Source: Aquisphaera insulae
GTDB taxonomy: Bacteria > Planctomycetota > Planctomycetia > Isosphaerales > Isosphaeraceae
Direction of reading: 5' to 3'
Assembly (NCBI RefSeq): GCF_011064615.1
Contig: NZ_JAALJH010000035.1
Coordinates: 1-64,000, forward strand
Length of the DNA stretch: 64,000 nucleotides
Notes under the pieces: model-generated
The model's database searches: none
What the model was told of the DNA's origin: nothing
The model's input: the letters and a program-made list of their open reading frames with translations, nothing else
Made by a program: the position numbers and the translations under genes
Part shown: positions 42,438 through 54,314 of the stretch, piece by piece
Position numbering within the stretch: the stretch's first letter is position 1
Layout: each line of letters starts with the position of its first letter

Positions 42438-43695
42438 CACTCACGGAGCGGCCGGGACGGGTCGCGCGAACGCCTCGGCGAGGAGGTGGCTGGGACTGCT
42501 GGACCCTCGCGGCGGGAACTGGCTGCGCCTGCTCCTGCTGGCGTTGCCGGCCGCGATCGTCCTGCGATTCTCGGGCGCTCCGCCGATCTGGCTGTTCGTG
42601 GCCTCCTCGTTGGCGATCATCCCGCTGGCGGGCCTGATGGGAGAGGCGACGGAGCAGCTCGCCCATCGCATGGGGCCCGGCATCGGCGGCCTCCTGAACG
42701 CCACGTTCGGGAACGCCGCCGAGCTGATCATCGCCCTCTTCGCCCTGTTCAAAGGGTATGACGACGTGGTCAAGGCGTCCCTGACCGGGAGCATCCTCGG
42801 GAACGTCCTGCTGGTGCTGGGGGCGAGCCTCTTCGCCGGGGGGCTGAAGCATCGTTCCCAGCACTTCAATCGGACCGCCGCGGCGGCCGGGGCCTCGATG
42901 CTCGTGCTGGCGGCGTTCGGGCTCGTCATCCCGGCGATCTTCCACGAGCTTCCCGAGGTGACCGCGGCCGACCTGGACCTGGAGCACGAGCTGAGCATCG
43001 GCGTCTGCTTCTTCCTGATCCTGACCTACGTGGCGCACCTGGTCTTCAGCCTGGTGACCCACAAGGACCTCTTCAATCCCAAGCACACGGAGCCCGACCA
43101 CGGCGACGGCCCCCCCTGGTCGTCGAGGAAGGCCGTCGCCGTCCTGCTGGGGGCGACGGTCGCGGTCGCCTGGATGAGCGAGATCCTGGTCGGCGCCGTG
43201 GAGCAGGCGAGCGAGACCATGGGGATGAACCGGGTCTTCGTGGGGGTCGTCCTGGTCGCCATCGTCGGCAACGCGGCGGAGCATTCCACCGCGGTCCTGG
43301 TGGCGCTCAAGAACCAGATGGACCTGGCCGTCGGGATCGCGATCGGCTCGGCGCTCCAGATCGCCCTCTTCGTCGCCCCGGTGCTGATCTTCGCCAGCTA
43401 CCTGCGTCCGGAGCCGATGGACCTGCGGTTCACCTCGCTGGAGGTCCTGACCATCATCCTGGGGGTCTTCATCGCCCGGATGGTCGCGGAGGATGGGGAG
43501 TCGAACTGGCTCGAGGGGTTGATGCTGCTGATGGTCTACGGGATCCTCGCCCTGGCCTTCTTCTTCCTCCCCCATCGGGAGCCCCGCGGCGCCCATGGGC
43601 GGCACGCGGAGCCGGCCGCCGCCGGGGCCGCGGCGGGGCCGGCCGACATCTCCGCGGGGTCGGCGCCCCGGCGCCTCGCGGCCGGGTCGGCGTGA
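42418..43695 (+). CDS. Calcium/proton exchanger (Cax family)
   Basis: A 425-residue inner-membrane antiporter of the CaCA superfamily, with about eleven transmembrane helices. The paired alpha-repeat motifs are GNAAELIIALFAL and GNAAEHSTAVLVA, with the conserved Glu in each. An acidic/His loop (about 200-245) lies between the halves. The GTG at 42418 follows GGAGG by 9 nt; the first 30 residues are polar. The C-terminal 40 residues are Ala/Gly-rich and low-complexity. Substrate Ca2+ is inferred from the family. It converges with the zinc-ribbon gene, 6 bp apart. Confidence 0.9.
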   Translation: MAQGRVNTHGAAGTGRANASARRWLGLLDPRGGNWLRLLLLALPAAIVLRFSGAPPIWLFVASSLAIIPLAGLMGEATEQLAHRMGPGIGGLLNATFGNAAELIIALFALFKGYDDVVKASLTGSILGNVLLVLGASLFAGGLKHRSQHFNRTAAAAGASMLVLAAFGLVIPAIFHELPEVTAADLDLEHELSIGVCFFLILTYVAHLVFSLVTHKDLFNPKHTEPDHGDGPPWSSRKAVAVLLGATVAVAWMSEILVGAVEQASETMGMNRVFVGVVLVAIVGNAAEHSTAVLVALKNQMDLAVGIAIGSALQIALFVAPVLIFASYLRPEPMDLRFTSLEVLTIILGVFIARMVAEDGESNWLEGLMLLMVYGILALAFFFLPHREPRGAHGRHAEPAAAGAAAGPADISAGSAPRRLAAGSA

Positions 43696-43701
43696 CCCGG
43701 C

Positions 43702-44442
43702 CTACTTCCTGGCCTTCTTGACGGTCGGCTTCGCCTCCTCCTCGCCGAGGTAGAGCAGGCGGCCGCAGCTCTTGCAGAAGACGAGCATGTCGCCGACGAT
43801 CAGGTGATTGACCATTTGCGGGGTAACGGCCGTGAAACACCCGAGGCAGGCCCCCGCCTCGCAGGTCGCCAGGGCGTCGGCGCCGAACTGGCGGACCGTC
43901 CGGCTGTAGCGCTCCCGGTCGTCGGCCGGGATCGAGGTCTCGGCGCTCACGATCGACGCCTCGAGCTCGCCGAGCTGGGCCTTCTGGCCGACCGCCTGGG
44001 CGTCGATGTCCGCCTCGAGCGCCGCGAGCTCCTTGGCGAAGCCCTGGACCTCGGCCTCGACGGCGGCGACCGCCGCGGCCTGGGCCTCGATGGTCTCGTA
44101 GCCCTTGAGGATCTCGTCCTCCACCTTCCCCATGGCGAGCTTGTCGTGCGCGATCTGGTTCTGGAGGGCGCGGTATTCCTCGTTCTTCTTGACCTGGTTG
44201 AGCTTGACCTTCAGGTCGTCGATCTTGGTCTGCTGGGCCTGGAGGGTGTGCTCATTCTTCTTGAGTGCGAGCTTGGCGTCCTGGAGCGCCTTGCGGGCCT
44301 TCTCCAGGTCGGCCTGACGGGCCGCCAGGGCGTTCTGCCGCGCGTTCAGGGTCCGCGGTGCCGAGGCCAGCCGGTCGCGGATGGACTTGGCCCGCTGGTG
44401 GAGGATGTGGAGTTCGCGGAGGACTTCGGCGGTCGCGGACAT
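43702..44442 (-). CDS. Coiled-coil protein with C-terminal zinc ribbon (CdsZ-like)
   Basis: A 246-residue protein. Residues 1-180 form an almost continuous coiled coil (Ala/Glu/Lys/Gln heptads). The C-terminus is a C4-type zinc ribbon: GACLGC and FCKSCGRLLY provide two CxxC pairs. This is the zf-RING_7 family, including chlamydial CdsZ and related regulators; the cellular role outside chlamydiae is unclear. It is cytosolic. It lies downstream of rpoD on the same strand but beyond a strong terminator, so it probably has its own promoter. Confidence 0.85.
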   Translation of the reverse strand: MSATAEVLRELHILHQRAKSIRDRLASAPRTLNARQNALAARQADLEKARKALQDAKLALKKNEHTLQAQQTKIDDLKVKLNQVKKNEEYRALQNQIAHDKLAMGKVEDEILKGYETIEAQAAAVAAVEAEVQGFAKELAALEADIDAQAVGQKAQLGELEASIVSAETSIPADDRERYSRTVRQFGADALATCEAGACLGCFTAVTPQMVNHLIVGDMLVFCKSCGRLLYLGEEEAKPTVKKARK

Positions 44443-44520
44443 GTGGCATCGGCTCCTTCTGCATGCCTCGATCCGGGGCGGCTGCGGGGTGTCCCGGATG
44501 CCCGCAGGTCGCCTCCGGGG

Positions 44521-44558
44521 AAAAAAAAACCGCCGGTCGCCTTCGGGCGACCGGCGGT
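44521..44558 (-). terminator. Intrinsic terminator of dnaG-rpoD
   Basis: On the minus strand a 13-bp perfect stem ACCGCCGGTCGCC / GGCGACCGGCGGT with tetraloop CGAA, followed by nine U (A-run 44521-44529 on the plus strand). It starts 11 bp past the rpoD stop. This is the clearest rho-independent terminator in the window. Confidence 0.95.
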
Positions 44559-44569
44559 GTGAGGCCGGG

Positions 44570-46240
44570 TCAACCGGTACTCTCGAGGAATCCCTCGAGC
44601 TGCCGGCTTCTGACGGGATGCTGGAGTTTTCGGACCGCCTTCGCCTCGATCTGGCGGACCCGTTCGCGGGTGACCTTGAAGATCCGGCCGACCTCCTCGA
44701 GGGTATAGGTGTAGCCGTCCCCCAGGCCGTAGCGGAGCTTGATGATCTCGCGTTCGCGATAGGTGAGGGTCTTGAGGACCGAGTCGATCTTCTCCTTGAG
44801 CATCTCCTGGGTGGCGGCGTTGATCGGGCTCTCGGCCGCCTCGTCCTCGATGAAGTCGCCGAAGTAGGAGTCCTCGCTCTCGCCGACCGGCCGGTCGAGC
44901 GAGATCGGGTGGCGGCTGATCTTCATCACCCGCCGGGTCTCCTCGACGGAGATGTTGGCGGCGCGGGCGGTCTCCTCGATGGTCGGCTCGCGGCCCTTCT
45001 CCTGGAGGAGCTTCTTGGAGACGTTCCGGAGCTTGGACATCGTCTCGATCATGTGGACCGGGATCCGGATCGTCCGGGCCTGGTCGGCGATGGCCCGGGT
45101 GATCGCCTGGCGGATCCACCAGGTCGCGTAGGTGCTGAACTTGTAGCCGCGGCGATACTCATACTTGTCGACGGCCCGCATCAGGCCGGTGTTCCCCTCC
45201 TGGATGAGGTCGAGGAACGAGAGGCCGCGGTTGCGGTACTTCTTGGCGATCGAGACGACCAGCCGGAGGTTGCCGCCGGAGAGCTCGCGCTTGGCCTGCT
45301 CGTACTCGCGGAACCGGGCGTTCATCAGCTCGGCCCGGCGCTTCAGGCTGCGCGGGGTCTCGAGCGTGATCCGCATCAGGTCCTTGAGCTCCTTGACCAG
45401 GTTGGAGCGGTCCTCCTTGCAGGCCCGGCCGGCGCGGAGGTCGCGGAGCTGGTTGAGCAGCTCTTCCATGCGGACGGCCGTCTGCTCCAGCCGCTTCATG
45501 AGGGGCTGGACCTTCTGGGTCCGGATCGACAGCTCCTCGACGAGGTTCACGGCCTTGAACCGGCGCCGCCTGAGGTTGGAGACCAGGCCCTTGCGGGTGA
45601 GGACGTCGCGCTCGCGGACGAAGTTCCGGAAGTCGCGGACGTTGCACTCCATCAGGTGGTCGAGCGTCTTGAGGTTGTGCGGCATCCGGCCCAGGATCTG
45701 GTCCTTCTCGAGGTTCTCGGTGACCGAGACCTTGACCGTGCGGTCGAAGGGGAGGTCGCCGTCGTTGACCTTCTTGAGGACGTCGACCACCAGGGCCAGG
45801 GCGAAGTGACACTCCAGGACCTTGCGACGGAACCGGCGGCGGGTGACCTCGATCTTCTTGGCGAGATTGATCTCCTGCTCGCGGGTCAGCAGGGGGATCT
45901 CGCCCATCTGGGTGAGGTACATGCGGACCGGGTCGTCGATCCGGCGGGAGATGTCGTCGAGCTCCTCGGGGGTGAGCTCGACCTCCTCCTCGTCGGCCGG
46001 CTCCTCGGCGAGCTCGTCCTCGGGTTCGTCCTCGATGCCGGCGGCCACCATGCGGGCCTCGGCCTCGTCCTCATTGAGGAGCTCGATGCCCATCTCGTCG
46101 AGCGTTTCGAGCAGTCCGTGGATTCGTTCGGGGCTCGAGGCCTCGTCGGGCAGGAAGTCGTTGACCTGGTCGAAGGTGAGGAACCCCCGCCTCTTGCCCA
46201 AGTCAAGCAGCGTCTTGATGCCCTCGTCCAACTTGTCCAT
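44570..46240 (-). CDS. rpoD: Primary RNA polymerase sigma factor RpoD
   Basis: A 556-residue housekeeping sigma-70. Region 1.1 is at the N-terminus (about 1-60), followed by an acidic spacer. Region 1.2 is at DDPVRMYLTQMGEIPLL. Region 2 holds NLRLVVSIAKKY, LDLIQEGNTGLM and KFSTYATWWIRQAI for -10 recognition. Region 3 is at REPTIEETA. Region 4 ends with the helix-turn-helix TLEEVGRIFKVTRERVRQIE for -35 recognition. A nonconserved insert lies between 1.2 and 2 (about 130-320). The gene is 31 bp downstream of dnaG and ends in a strong terminator. Confidence 0.97.
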   Translation of the reverse strand: MDKLDEGIKTLLDLGKRRGFLTFDQVNDFLPDEASSPERIHGLLETLDEMGIELLNEDEAEARMVAAGIEDEPEDELAEEPADEEEVELTPEELDDISRRIDDPVRMYLTQMGEIPLLTREQEINLAKKIEVTRRRFRRKVLECHFALALVVDVLKKVNDGDLPFDRTVKVSVTENLEKDQILGRMPHNLKTLDHLMECNVRDFRNFVRERDVLTRKGLVSNLRRRRFKAVNLVEELSIRTQKVQPLMKRLEQTAVRMEELLNQLRDLRAGRACKEDRSNLVKELKDLMRITLETPRSLKRRAELMNARFREYEQAKRELSGGNLRLVVSIAKKYRNRGLSFLDLIQEGNTGLMRAVDKYEYRRGYKFSTYATWWIRQAITRAIADQARTIRIPVHMIETMSKLRNVSKKLLQEKGREPTIEETARAANISVEETRRVMKISRHPISLDRPVGESEDSYFGDFIEDEAAESPINAATQEMLKEKIDSVLKTLTYREREIIKLRYGLGDGYTYTLEEVGRIFKVTRERVRQIEAKAVRKLQHPVRSRQLEGFLESTG

Positions 46241-46271
46241 CCAGAGTCCTCCCTCGCGAACAAACCACGGA

Positions 46272-48221
46272 TCAGGACGCGTCTTTCTTCGTGTCCGGCC
46301 GCTGAAACATGAGACGCAGGTATTCCAGACGCAAGGCGCGGTAGGCTTCCGGGTCGGCTTTCTCGTCGGCCTCGTCGAGGGCGAGGCCCAGGTCCCGGAT
46401 CCGCGACTGCCGCTCCCGCCGTGTGATCGTGTCGAGCAATCCCCTGAGCCGATCCCGCCAGGAGGCGGGCCGAACGTCGTCGGGCAGGGGCGATGATTCC
46501 ATGGAGAATGTCAGGGCCGCGGCCAGCGACCGGAGCCGCGGGTCCTCGAGCCGGAGCATGACCTGCTCGCAGGTCGGCTCGACCCCCTCGGTCAGCAGGC
46601 CGAACGCCGCCCGGAGGATCTCGCGGAGCGGCTCGTCCCGGAGCGACTGGGCCGTGACCCGCGAGGCCAGGAGCCGGGCCGAGCCCGGCTCGTTGAGGAT
46701 GATCTCGATCAGCTCGCGGTCGATCGGGTCGAAGTCCTTCGGGTCGATCGGGCCCCGATCGGCGGCGACGGCCTCGGCCGGCGCGGCGTCGGAGCCGGCG
46801 CCGGGGGCGGCCGCGGGGGCCGACGGGGTCGCCGCCGCGGCCCGCGCGGCGCGGGCGGTCCGGGCCGAGGCGGCACGCCTCAGGTCCTGCAGCCGCTTGC
46901 GGATCGCCGCGACGTCCATCCGGAGCGTCCGGCCGAGCGTGTCCAGGAATTTCTCCAGCTTGAGGTCCACGCCCCCACGCTTGCCCACCGGGATCTTGCT
47001 CAGGGCCTCGAGGATCCACTCGGCCGCCCGCCGGCTCCCCTCGATCGACCCGAGGTCGAAGCGGGCCGCCGCCCTGTCCAGGAGGAAGGCCAGCGGGTCG
47101 CCGGCCTTCTCCACCAGGGTGCGGAACGCCCCGGCCCCCTCCGTCAGGAGGAAGTCGCACGGATCCAGGTTCGCAGGCAAGCTGAGCACGCGCACGTCGA
47201 GTTCATGTCCCAGGAAGATATCCAGTGCGCGATCCGCGGCGGACTGCCCGGCGGCATCTCCGTCGAAGATCAGGACGACGCGGTCCGACAGCCGGCGGAG
47301 CCCCTGCACGTGATCCTCGCCCAGGGCCGTCCCCAGGGTGCCGACCACGTTGCAGACCCCCACCTGGTGGGCGGCGATCACGTCGGTATAGCCCTCGACC
47401 ACGGCGACCCACCCCGATTCGCGGCTGGCCGCTCGGGCGAGGTCGGCCGCGTAGAGGAGCTTCCGTTTCTGGAAGAGCGCCGTCTCCGGGCTGTTGAGAT
47501 ATTTTGCGACATGTTTCCCCTGGGCGACGAATCCTCGCTCGACGGACGGCAAAATTCGCCCGCCGAACCCGACTGTTCGTCCCCGCTCGTCATGGATCGG
47601 AAAGATCAGCCGACCCCGAAATCGCTCACGGACCATCCCGGGGGACTCTTCCGGCCGGGAAATCAGTCCGGCCTCCTCGAGGAGATCGAGGCCGTAACCC
47701 CGCCGCTTCCCCTCCGCAGCCAGCCATCCCCGGTCCGTCGGCGCGTAGCCGAGCTGGAACCGGCGGACCATCTCCTCGGAGAGCCCCCGATCCCGCAGAT
47801 AGCCGCGAGCCTCGTCCGACGTCTCGAGCGCCTTCACGAAGAGTCCCTGCGCCCACGCGTGGACCGACAGCAGGTCGGACTTGGACATCCCCGACGGAGC
47901 GGGCCCCTGGGGGGGCCCCCCCGTAGGTCGGTCCAGCACGATACCCGCTCGGTCGGCCAGCATGCGCAGCGCCTCGGGAAAGTCCACGTGGTCGCGATTC
48001 ATCACGAAATCAAACACGTCGCCCCCGGCGCCGCAGCTCCAACACTTGAAGGACTGCCGCTCGGGATTCACTTCCAGGGAGGGATTGTGATCATCATGGA
48101 ACGGGCAGAGCGCCTTGTACTTCGAACCCATTCGACGAAGTTGCAAGGTCTCCCCGGCGAGCGCGACGATGTCGATCGCGCTCTTGATTGCAGCCTTGGT
48201 AACGTCGGTGTGAAGGGGCAC
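46272..48221 (-). CDS. dnaG: DNA primase DnaG
   Basis: A 649-residue primase. The GTG at 48221 has AGGAG 6 nt upstream, and the product starts directly with the zinc domain region; the longer frame to 48302 adds unrelated residues. The CHC2 zinc finger is C39-x2-H42 and C60-x2-C63 (ALCPFHDDHNPS, then FKCWSCGAGGD). The TOPRIM core has VVEGYTDVIAAHQ and DGDAAGQ. The C-terminal part (about 430-649) contains an Ala-rich linker and a helicase-contact domain. dnaG precedes rpoD as in the macromolecular-synthesis operon, but rpsU is not present. Confidence 0.96.
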   Translation of the reverse strand: MPLHTDVTKAAIKSAIDIVALAGETLQLRRMGSKYKALCPFHDDHNPSLEVNPERQSFKCWSCGAGGDVFDFVMNRDHVDFPEALRMLADRAGIVLDRPTGGPPQGPAPSGMSKSDLLSVHAWAQGLFVKALETSDEARGYLRDRGLSEEMVRRFQLGYAPTDRGWLAAEGKRRGYGLDLLEEAGLISRPEESPGMVRERFRGRLIFPIHDERGRTVGFGGRILPSVERGFVAQGKHVAKYLNSPETALFQKRKLLYAADLARAASRESGWVAVVEGYTDVIAAHQVGVCNVVGTLGTALGEDHVQGLRRLSDRVVLIFDGDAAGQSAADRALDIFLGHELDVRVLSLPANLDPCDFLLTEGAGAFRTLVEKAGDPLAFLLDRAAARFDLGSIEGSRRAAEWILEALSKIPVGKRGGVDLKLEKFLDTLGRTLRMDVAAIRKRLQDLRRAASARTARAARAAAATPSAPAAAPGAGSDAAPAEAVAADRGPIDPKDFDPIDRELIEIILNEPGSARLLASRVTAQSLRDEPLREILRAAFGLLTEGVEPTCEQVMLRLEDPRLRSLAAALTFSMESSPLPDDVRPASWRDRLRGLLDTITRRERQSRIRDLGLALDEADEKADPEAYRALRLEYLRLMFQRPDTKKDAS

Positions 48222-48352
48222 CGGGAGCTCCTGATCACCAGGTACGAGCCCGGGTCCATGGTCTACGATCACGAAGGCCCGAACGACCGTCGGAGAGGCC
48301 ATCGCGAAGCGTTCACCGTGCCCTGATTGCTTTTATTCGCGGCTACGGAGAA

Positions 48353-48380
48353 ATTCTAACCCAGGACCGATAAGGGTCAA
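48353..48380 (-). promoter_or_regulatory. Sigma-70 promoter for dnaG-rpoD
   Basis: On the minus strand TTGACC (48380-48375), 16-bp spacer, TAGAAT (48358-48353); each box matches five of six. The leader to the dnaG GTG is about 125 nt. The local sequence is clearly AT-richer than its surroundings. Confidence 0.7.
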
Positions 48381-48762
48381 GTTTTGGAGGCCGCCTACCG
48401 ACACGATCCTCGGCGCCTTAAGCGGCGAGTCTCCTTCGCCTTGCACCGGCTTGCGTGTCGCTCCCTCGCCATCCCGCAGAATCCCCACAACCCCCTCCCC
48501 AGGGTTCCCAATTCCCCCCGTCGCGAGGCCCCGGCCCACCCCCAGCTTCTCCTCTTTCTCCGGCCAACTCTTCACAAACTCGATGGTTTGTCCCACGAAC
48601 CAGGTGTCCAAGTCAAGGGGCAGCACATTCTCCGATCGTCGATAGTCGATCGGGAATCGAGACGCCCTCAGGCAGGGTGCGGCGAGTCGGGTCGGTCCGC
48701 GGAGTCGCCGCGGGGAGCGTCCGGCTCCCTTTCTACGACCCCGGAGGATGCCCGCGGACGGG
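48381..48762. other. Intergenic region between htrA-like gene and dnaG promoter
   Basis: About 380 bp. A 97-residue minus-strand frame (48333-48626) exists, but it lacks similarity and a ribosome binding site and runs across the dnaG promoter. I see no RNA gene, repeat array or strong terminator here. Confidence 0.4.
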
Positions 48763-50301
48763 CTACGGCTCCTTCCGACCGCGGTCGGCGGGTCCCGGCG
48801 GCTCGTGGTCGCCGGGACGGTTCCGCCGGGGATTGACCGGGATCAGGATCGATCGCCCGTCCGGTGCCGAGACGACGAGGGGGAGCACCGCCTCCGGTCC
48901 CAGGCTGCGGAGGACTCGCTCCATCTCCGCGACGTTATGGAGGGGGAAGTTCCCGACGCCGATGACCCGCATCCCCTTGCCCAGGCCGGCGGCCGCGGCG
49001 GGGCTCCCGTCGCGGACCGAATCGATCTCGATCGCCGTCGGGTTCGGGCCCCTGGCCGGGATGTCGATGACGTGGAACCCCAGGAAGGCCGCCTCCGGGA
49101 CGTCCGGGAGCTCGGCGATCGTCACGTCGATCGTCCGAGAGTGGCCGTCCCGGTAATAGACGAGCGGGACCTTCGAGCCGACGTCCAGCCCCGCGGTCAA
49201 GAGCCGGAGCGTCGCGGAATCCTCGGTCTTGCGGCCGCTCAGCTTGACGATCACGTCGCCCCGCCTCAGCCCACCCGAGTCCGCAGGCCCCCCCGGATGC
49301 ACGCCCGCCACCATCACTCCGCGAGAGTCCGGCAGGTGGGGATCGCCGGCCACGTTCTCCGAATTGGGGTCGAGGATCAGGCCGAGATAGCCGCGCACGA
49401 CCTTGCCGGACTTGATCAGGCCCTCGACGACGCGTCGCGCCAGCGAGGTCGGGATGGCGAGGCCGATCCCCTCATAGGCCCCCGTCCGGGTGATGATTGC
49501 CGTGTTGATCCCCACGATCTTGCCTTCCAGGTTGATGAGCGGCCCCCCCGAATTCCCGGGATTGATGGCGGCATCGGTCTGGATGAAGGACTCGTAGTCC
49601 GCCAGCCGGACGTTATTCCGCTCGGTGGCGGAGACGATGCCCGCCGTGACCGAATGGTCGAAGCCGAGGGGGCTGCCGATCGCGAGGACCCAGTCGCCGA
49701 TGTCGAGCTGATCCGAGTCCCCCCAGCTTGCATCCACCTTGAGCGCGGCATGGACCTGGAGGACGGCCAGGTCGGTCTTGGGATCGGCCCCGACCAGGCG
49801 AGCCCGCACGTCCGCGCCCGGGCCGAGCCGGACCAGGATCCGGTCGGCCTCCTTCACGACGTGATGATTGGTGACGATGTATCCCTTCTCCTTGTCGATG
49901 ATCACGCCGGAGCCGAGCTCGGTATCCTGGTACAGAGGGACGTTCGGATTCCCCCCCACCGGCAGCCCCGGCAGCCCGGCGGCCTCGCGCCTGGCCCGCT
50001 GGGACTGGACGTTCACCACGGCGGGCGAGACGGCCGTCACGGCCATCCGGAAGAGCGTCGACGCCTGCACCAGCCCCGCCTTGTCCAGCTTCGCGATGGC
50101 CTCGGTCGCCGCCCGGGACCGGCCCGCTTCCCACGCGTAACCCGTCCGTTCGGCGACGAACGGCACGCCATAGACGATCAGGGCCGAGAGCGTCAGGATC
50201 AGGAGGATCAGCAGGAAGCCCCGACGCACCGGCGGTGTGGACGGCCTGGGGGGCGGCGCGTCGTCGTCGAGCCCGTGCTCCAGGGTATTGAACGAGGCCA
50301 T
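48763..50301 (-). CDS. Membrane-anchored HtrA/DegP-type serine protease with PDZ domains
   Basis: A 512-residue protein. A single transmembrane anchor at about 28-48 places the rest in the periplasm. The trypsin-like domain holds the triad H147 (TNHHVV), D177 (KTDLAVL) and S251 (NPGNSGGPL). Two PDZ domains follow (about 320-400, with GPADSGGLRRGDVIVKLSG, and about 410-495, with SPAAAAGLGKGMRVIGV). The C-terminus is basic and Pro-rich. This matches envelope quality-control proteases such as DegS or DegP. It is monocistronic by spacing, divergent from the bestrophin gene. Confidence 0.92.
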   Translation of the reverse strand: MASFNTLEHGLDDDAPPPRPSTPPVRRGFLLILLILTLSALIVYGVPFVAERTGYAWEAGRSRAATEAIAKLDKAGLVQASTLFRMAVTAVSPAVVNVQSQRARREAAGLPGLPVGGNPNVPLYQDTELGSGVIIDKEKGYIVTNHHVVKEADRILVRLGPGADVRARLVGADPKTDLAVLQVHAALKVDASWGDSDQLDIGDWVLAIGSPLGFDHSVTAGIVSATERNNVRLADYESFIQTDAAINPGNSGGPLINLEGKIVGINTAIITRTGAYEGIGLAIPTSLARRVVEGLIKSGKVVRGYLGLILDPNSENVAGDPHLPDSRGVMVAGVHPGGPADSGGLRRGDVIVKLSGRKTEDSATLRLLTAGLDVGSKVPLVYYRDGHSRTIDVTIAELPDVPEAAFLGFHVIDIPARGPNPTAIEIDSVRDGSPAAAAGLGKGMRVIGVGNFPLHNVAEMERVLRSLGPEAVLPLVVSAPDGRSILIPVNPRRNRPGDHEPPGPADRGRKEP

Positions 50302-50510
50302 CGGGGAGAGTCTCCGGGGAAATGACCGAAGGAGGGTGACGTGCGGGCCGCGGACCGACTGCTCGACCCATACCGGACGGCATCCTGCGAGGTGGATTAT
50401 TCTGGGCGACCGTCGGCCCGAAAATCAACCCGCGCCGATCCGTAGCATGTCCGCATGAATCCGGAGATCGGCGAATCGACGGGTTCGTCGGAAACAACCG
50501 GGGCAGCACG

Positions 50511-50527
50511 ATCGTTATAGTAACGAT
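50511..50527. promoter_or_regulatory. Palindrome upstream of the bestrophin gene
   Basis: ATCGTTA-TAG-TAACGAT, a perfect 7-3-7 inverted repeat, AT-rich within GC-rich DNA. It contains TATAGT (50516-50521), a possible -10 for the gene starting at 50565. It could be an operator over a promoter; no convincing -35 is present. Confidence 0.4.
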
Positions 50528-50564
50528 GGTCTCTCCGTGCATTCCTCGTGAGAAGGTGCCTCGC

Positions 50565-51497
50565 ATGACGTTGTTTTCCAGGGGTGAGCGCTTCTGGTCG
50601 GAGATCTATCGCATCCGAGGTTCGGCGACGCCCCGCGTGGCGGGCCGGACGCTCGTCTTCGGGCTGGTCTCGACGCTCATCACGATCATCCACTTCCATC
50701 CCGCGTTCCCGAACGTCGCCGTCCCGATCACCCCGTACGAGGTCCTCGGGGCCGCGCTCGGCGCGCTCCTGGTGCTCCGCACGAACGCCGGCTATGACCG
50801 CTGGTGGGAGGCCCGGAAGCTCTGGGGAGGGATCGTCAACCAGTGCCGGAACATCGTCGTGCTGGCCGTCGCGCACGGCCCCGACGACGTGGCCTGGAAG
50901 CGACAGGTCGCGGCCTGGACCGCGGCCTTCGCCCATGCGTGCCGCCGGAGCCTGCGGAACCAGCGCGAGCTCGGCGAGCTGAAGCCCCTGATCGGCGAGG
51001 CCGAAACGGAGCGGATCGCGGCCAGCGACCACATGCCCTCGGCCGTCTCCCTGATGATGTCGAGGCTCTTCCGCCAGGGGGCCGAGATGGGCCTGGACCA
51101 GTTCGCGTTCCTCCGGGCCGAGGACGAACGGGCGAAGCTCATCGACCATCTCGGCGGCTGCGAGCGGATCCTCCGCTCCCCGCTGCCGATGGCCTACTCG
51201 ATCCAGATCCGCCAGTTCATCTTCGTCTTCCTCTTCACCCTCCCGTTCGGCCTGCTCGCCGACGATCTCGACTGGCTAACCCCGGTCGTGACGATGCTGG
51301 TCGCCTTCCCGATCCTGGCCCTCGACGAGATCGGCGTGGAGCTCCAGAACCCCTTCTCCGAGTCGCGCCTCAACCACCTCCCGCTGACCGACCTCTGCGG
51401 GAACATCGAGCGGAACCTGCTGGCGCTCGCCGCCGGCCGGGCGGACGTCGAGGTCGACCGGGTCGGCGATGGCGCCGCGGGGCGGACCGGGGCTTGA
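50565..51497 (+). CDS. Bestrophin family ion channel
   Basis: A 310-residue inner-membrane protein. It has the bestrophin hallmark RTNAGYDRWWEARKLWGGIVNQ after two N-terminal helices, a later membrane pair (FIFVFLFTLPFGLLAD, then LTPVVTMLVAFPILALDEIGVELQNPF), and a soluble C-terminus. Bacterial bestrophins form pentameric cation- or anion-selective channels. I use ATG 50565 (MTLFSRGERFW); the in-frame ATG at 50526 lies within the palindrome and adds 13 residues. The following U32 gene starts 30 bp later on the same strand. Confidence 0.9.
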   Translation: MTLFSRGERFWSEIYRIRGSATPRVAGRTLVFGLVSTLITIIHFHPAFPNVAVPITPYEVLGAALGALLVLRTNAGYDRWWEARKLWGGIVNQCRNIVVLAVAHGPDDVAWKRQVAAWTAAFAHACRRSLRNQRELGELKPLIGEAETERIAASDHMPSAVSLMMSRLFRQGAEMGLDQFAFLRAEDERAKLIDHLGGCERILRSPLPMAYSIQIRQFIFVFLFTLPFGLLADDLDWLTPVVTMLVAFPILALDEIGVELQNPFSESRLNHLPLTDLCGNIERNLLALAAGRADVEVDRVGDGAAGRTGA

Positions 51498-51527
51498 GGA
51501 ATCTCGTCGCCGATCGATAATAGGACC

Positions 51528-54188
<2,661 letters not shown>

Positions 54189-54314
54189 GCGGACTCGACT
54201 CACCAATCCGCGACCACGAATTCCTACACTGGACCTTTCGCCTCGATCCGGTAGACTGGACGGAGACGACGAGGACAAACGTACCGGGCCCAGCCGTCGC
54301 GTGCCGAGGGTCTC

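Noticed and set aside
48222..48302. Longer dnaG start
   Set aside because: The upstream residues do not resemble DnaG, and the GTG at 48221 has AGGAG at 6 nt.
48333..48626. 97-residue frame upstream of dnaG
   Set aside because: No similarity, no ribosome binding site, and it crosses the predicted dnaG promoter.
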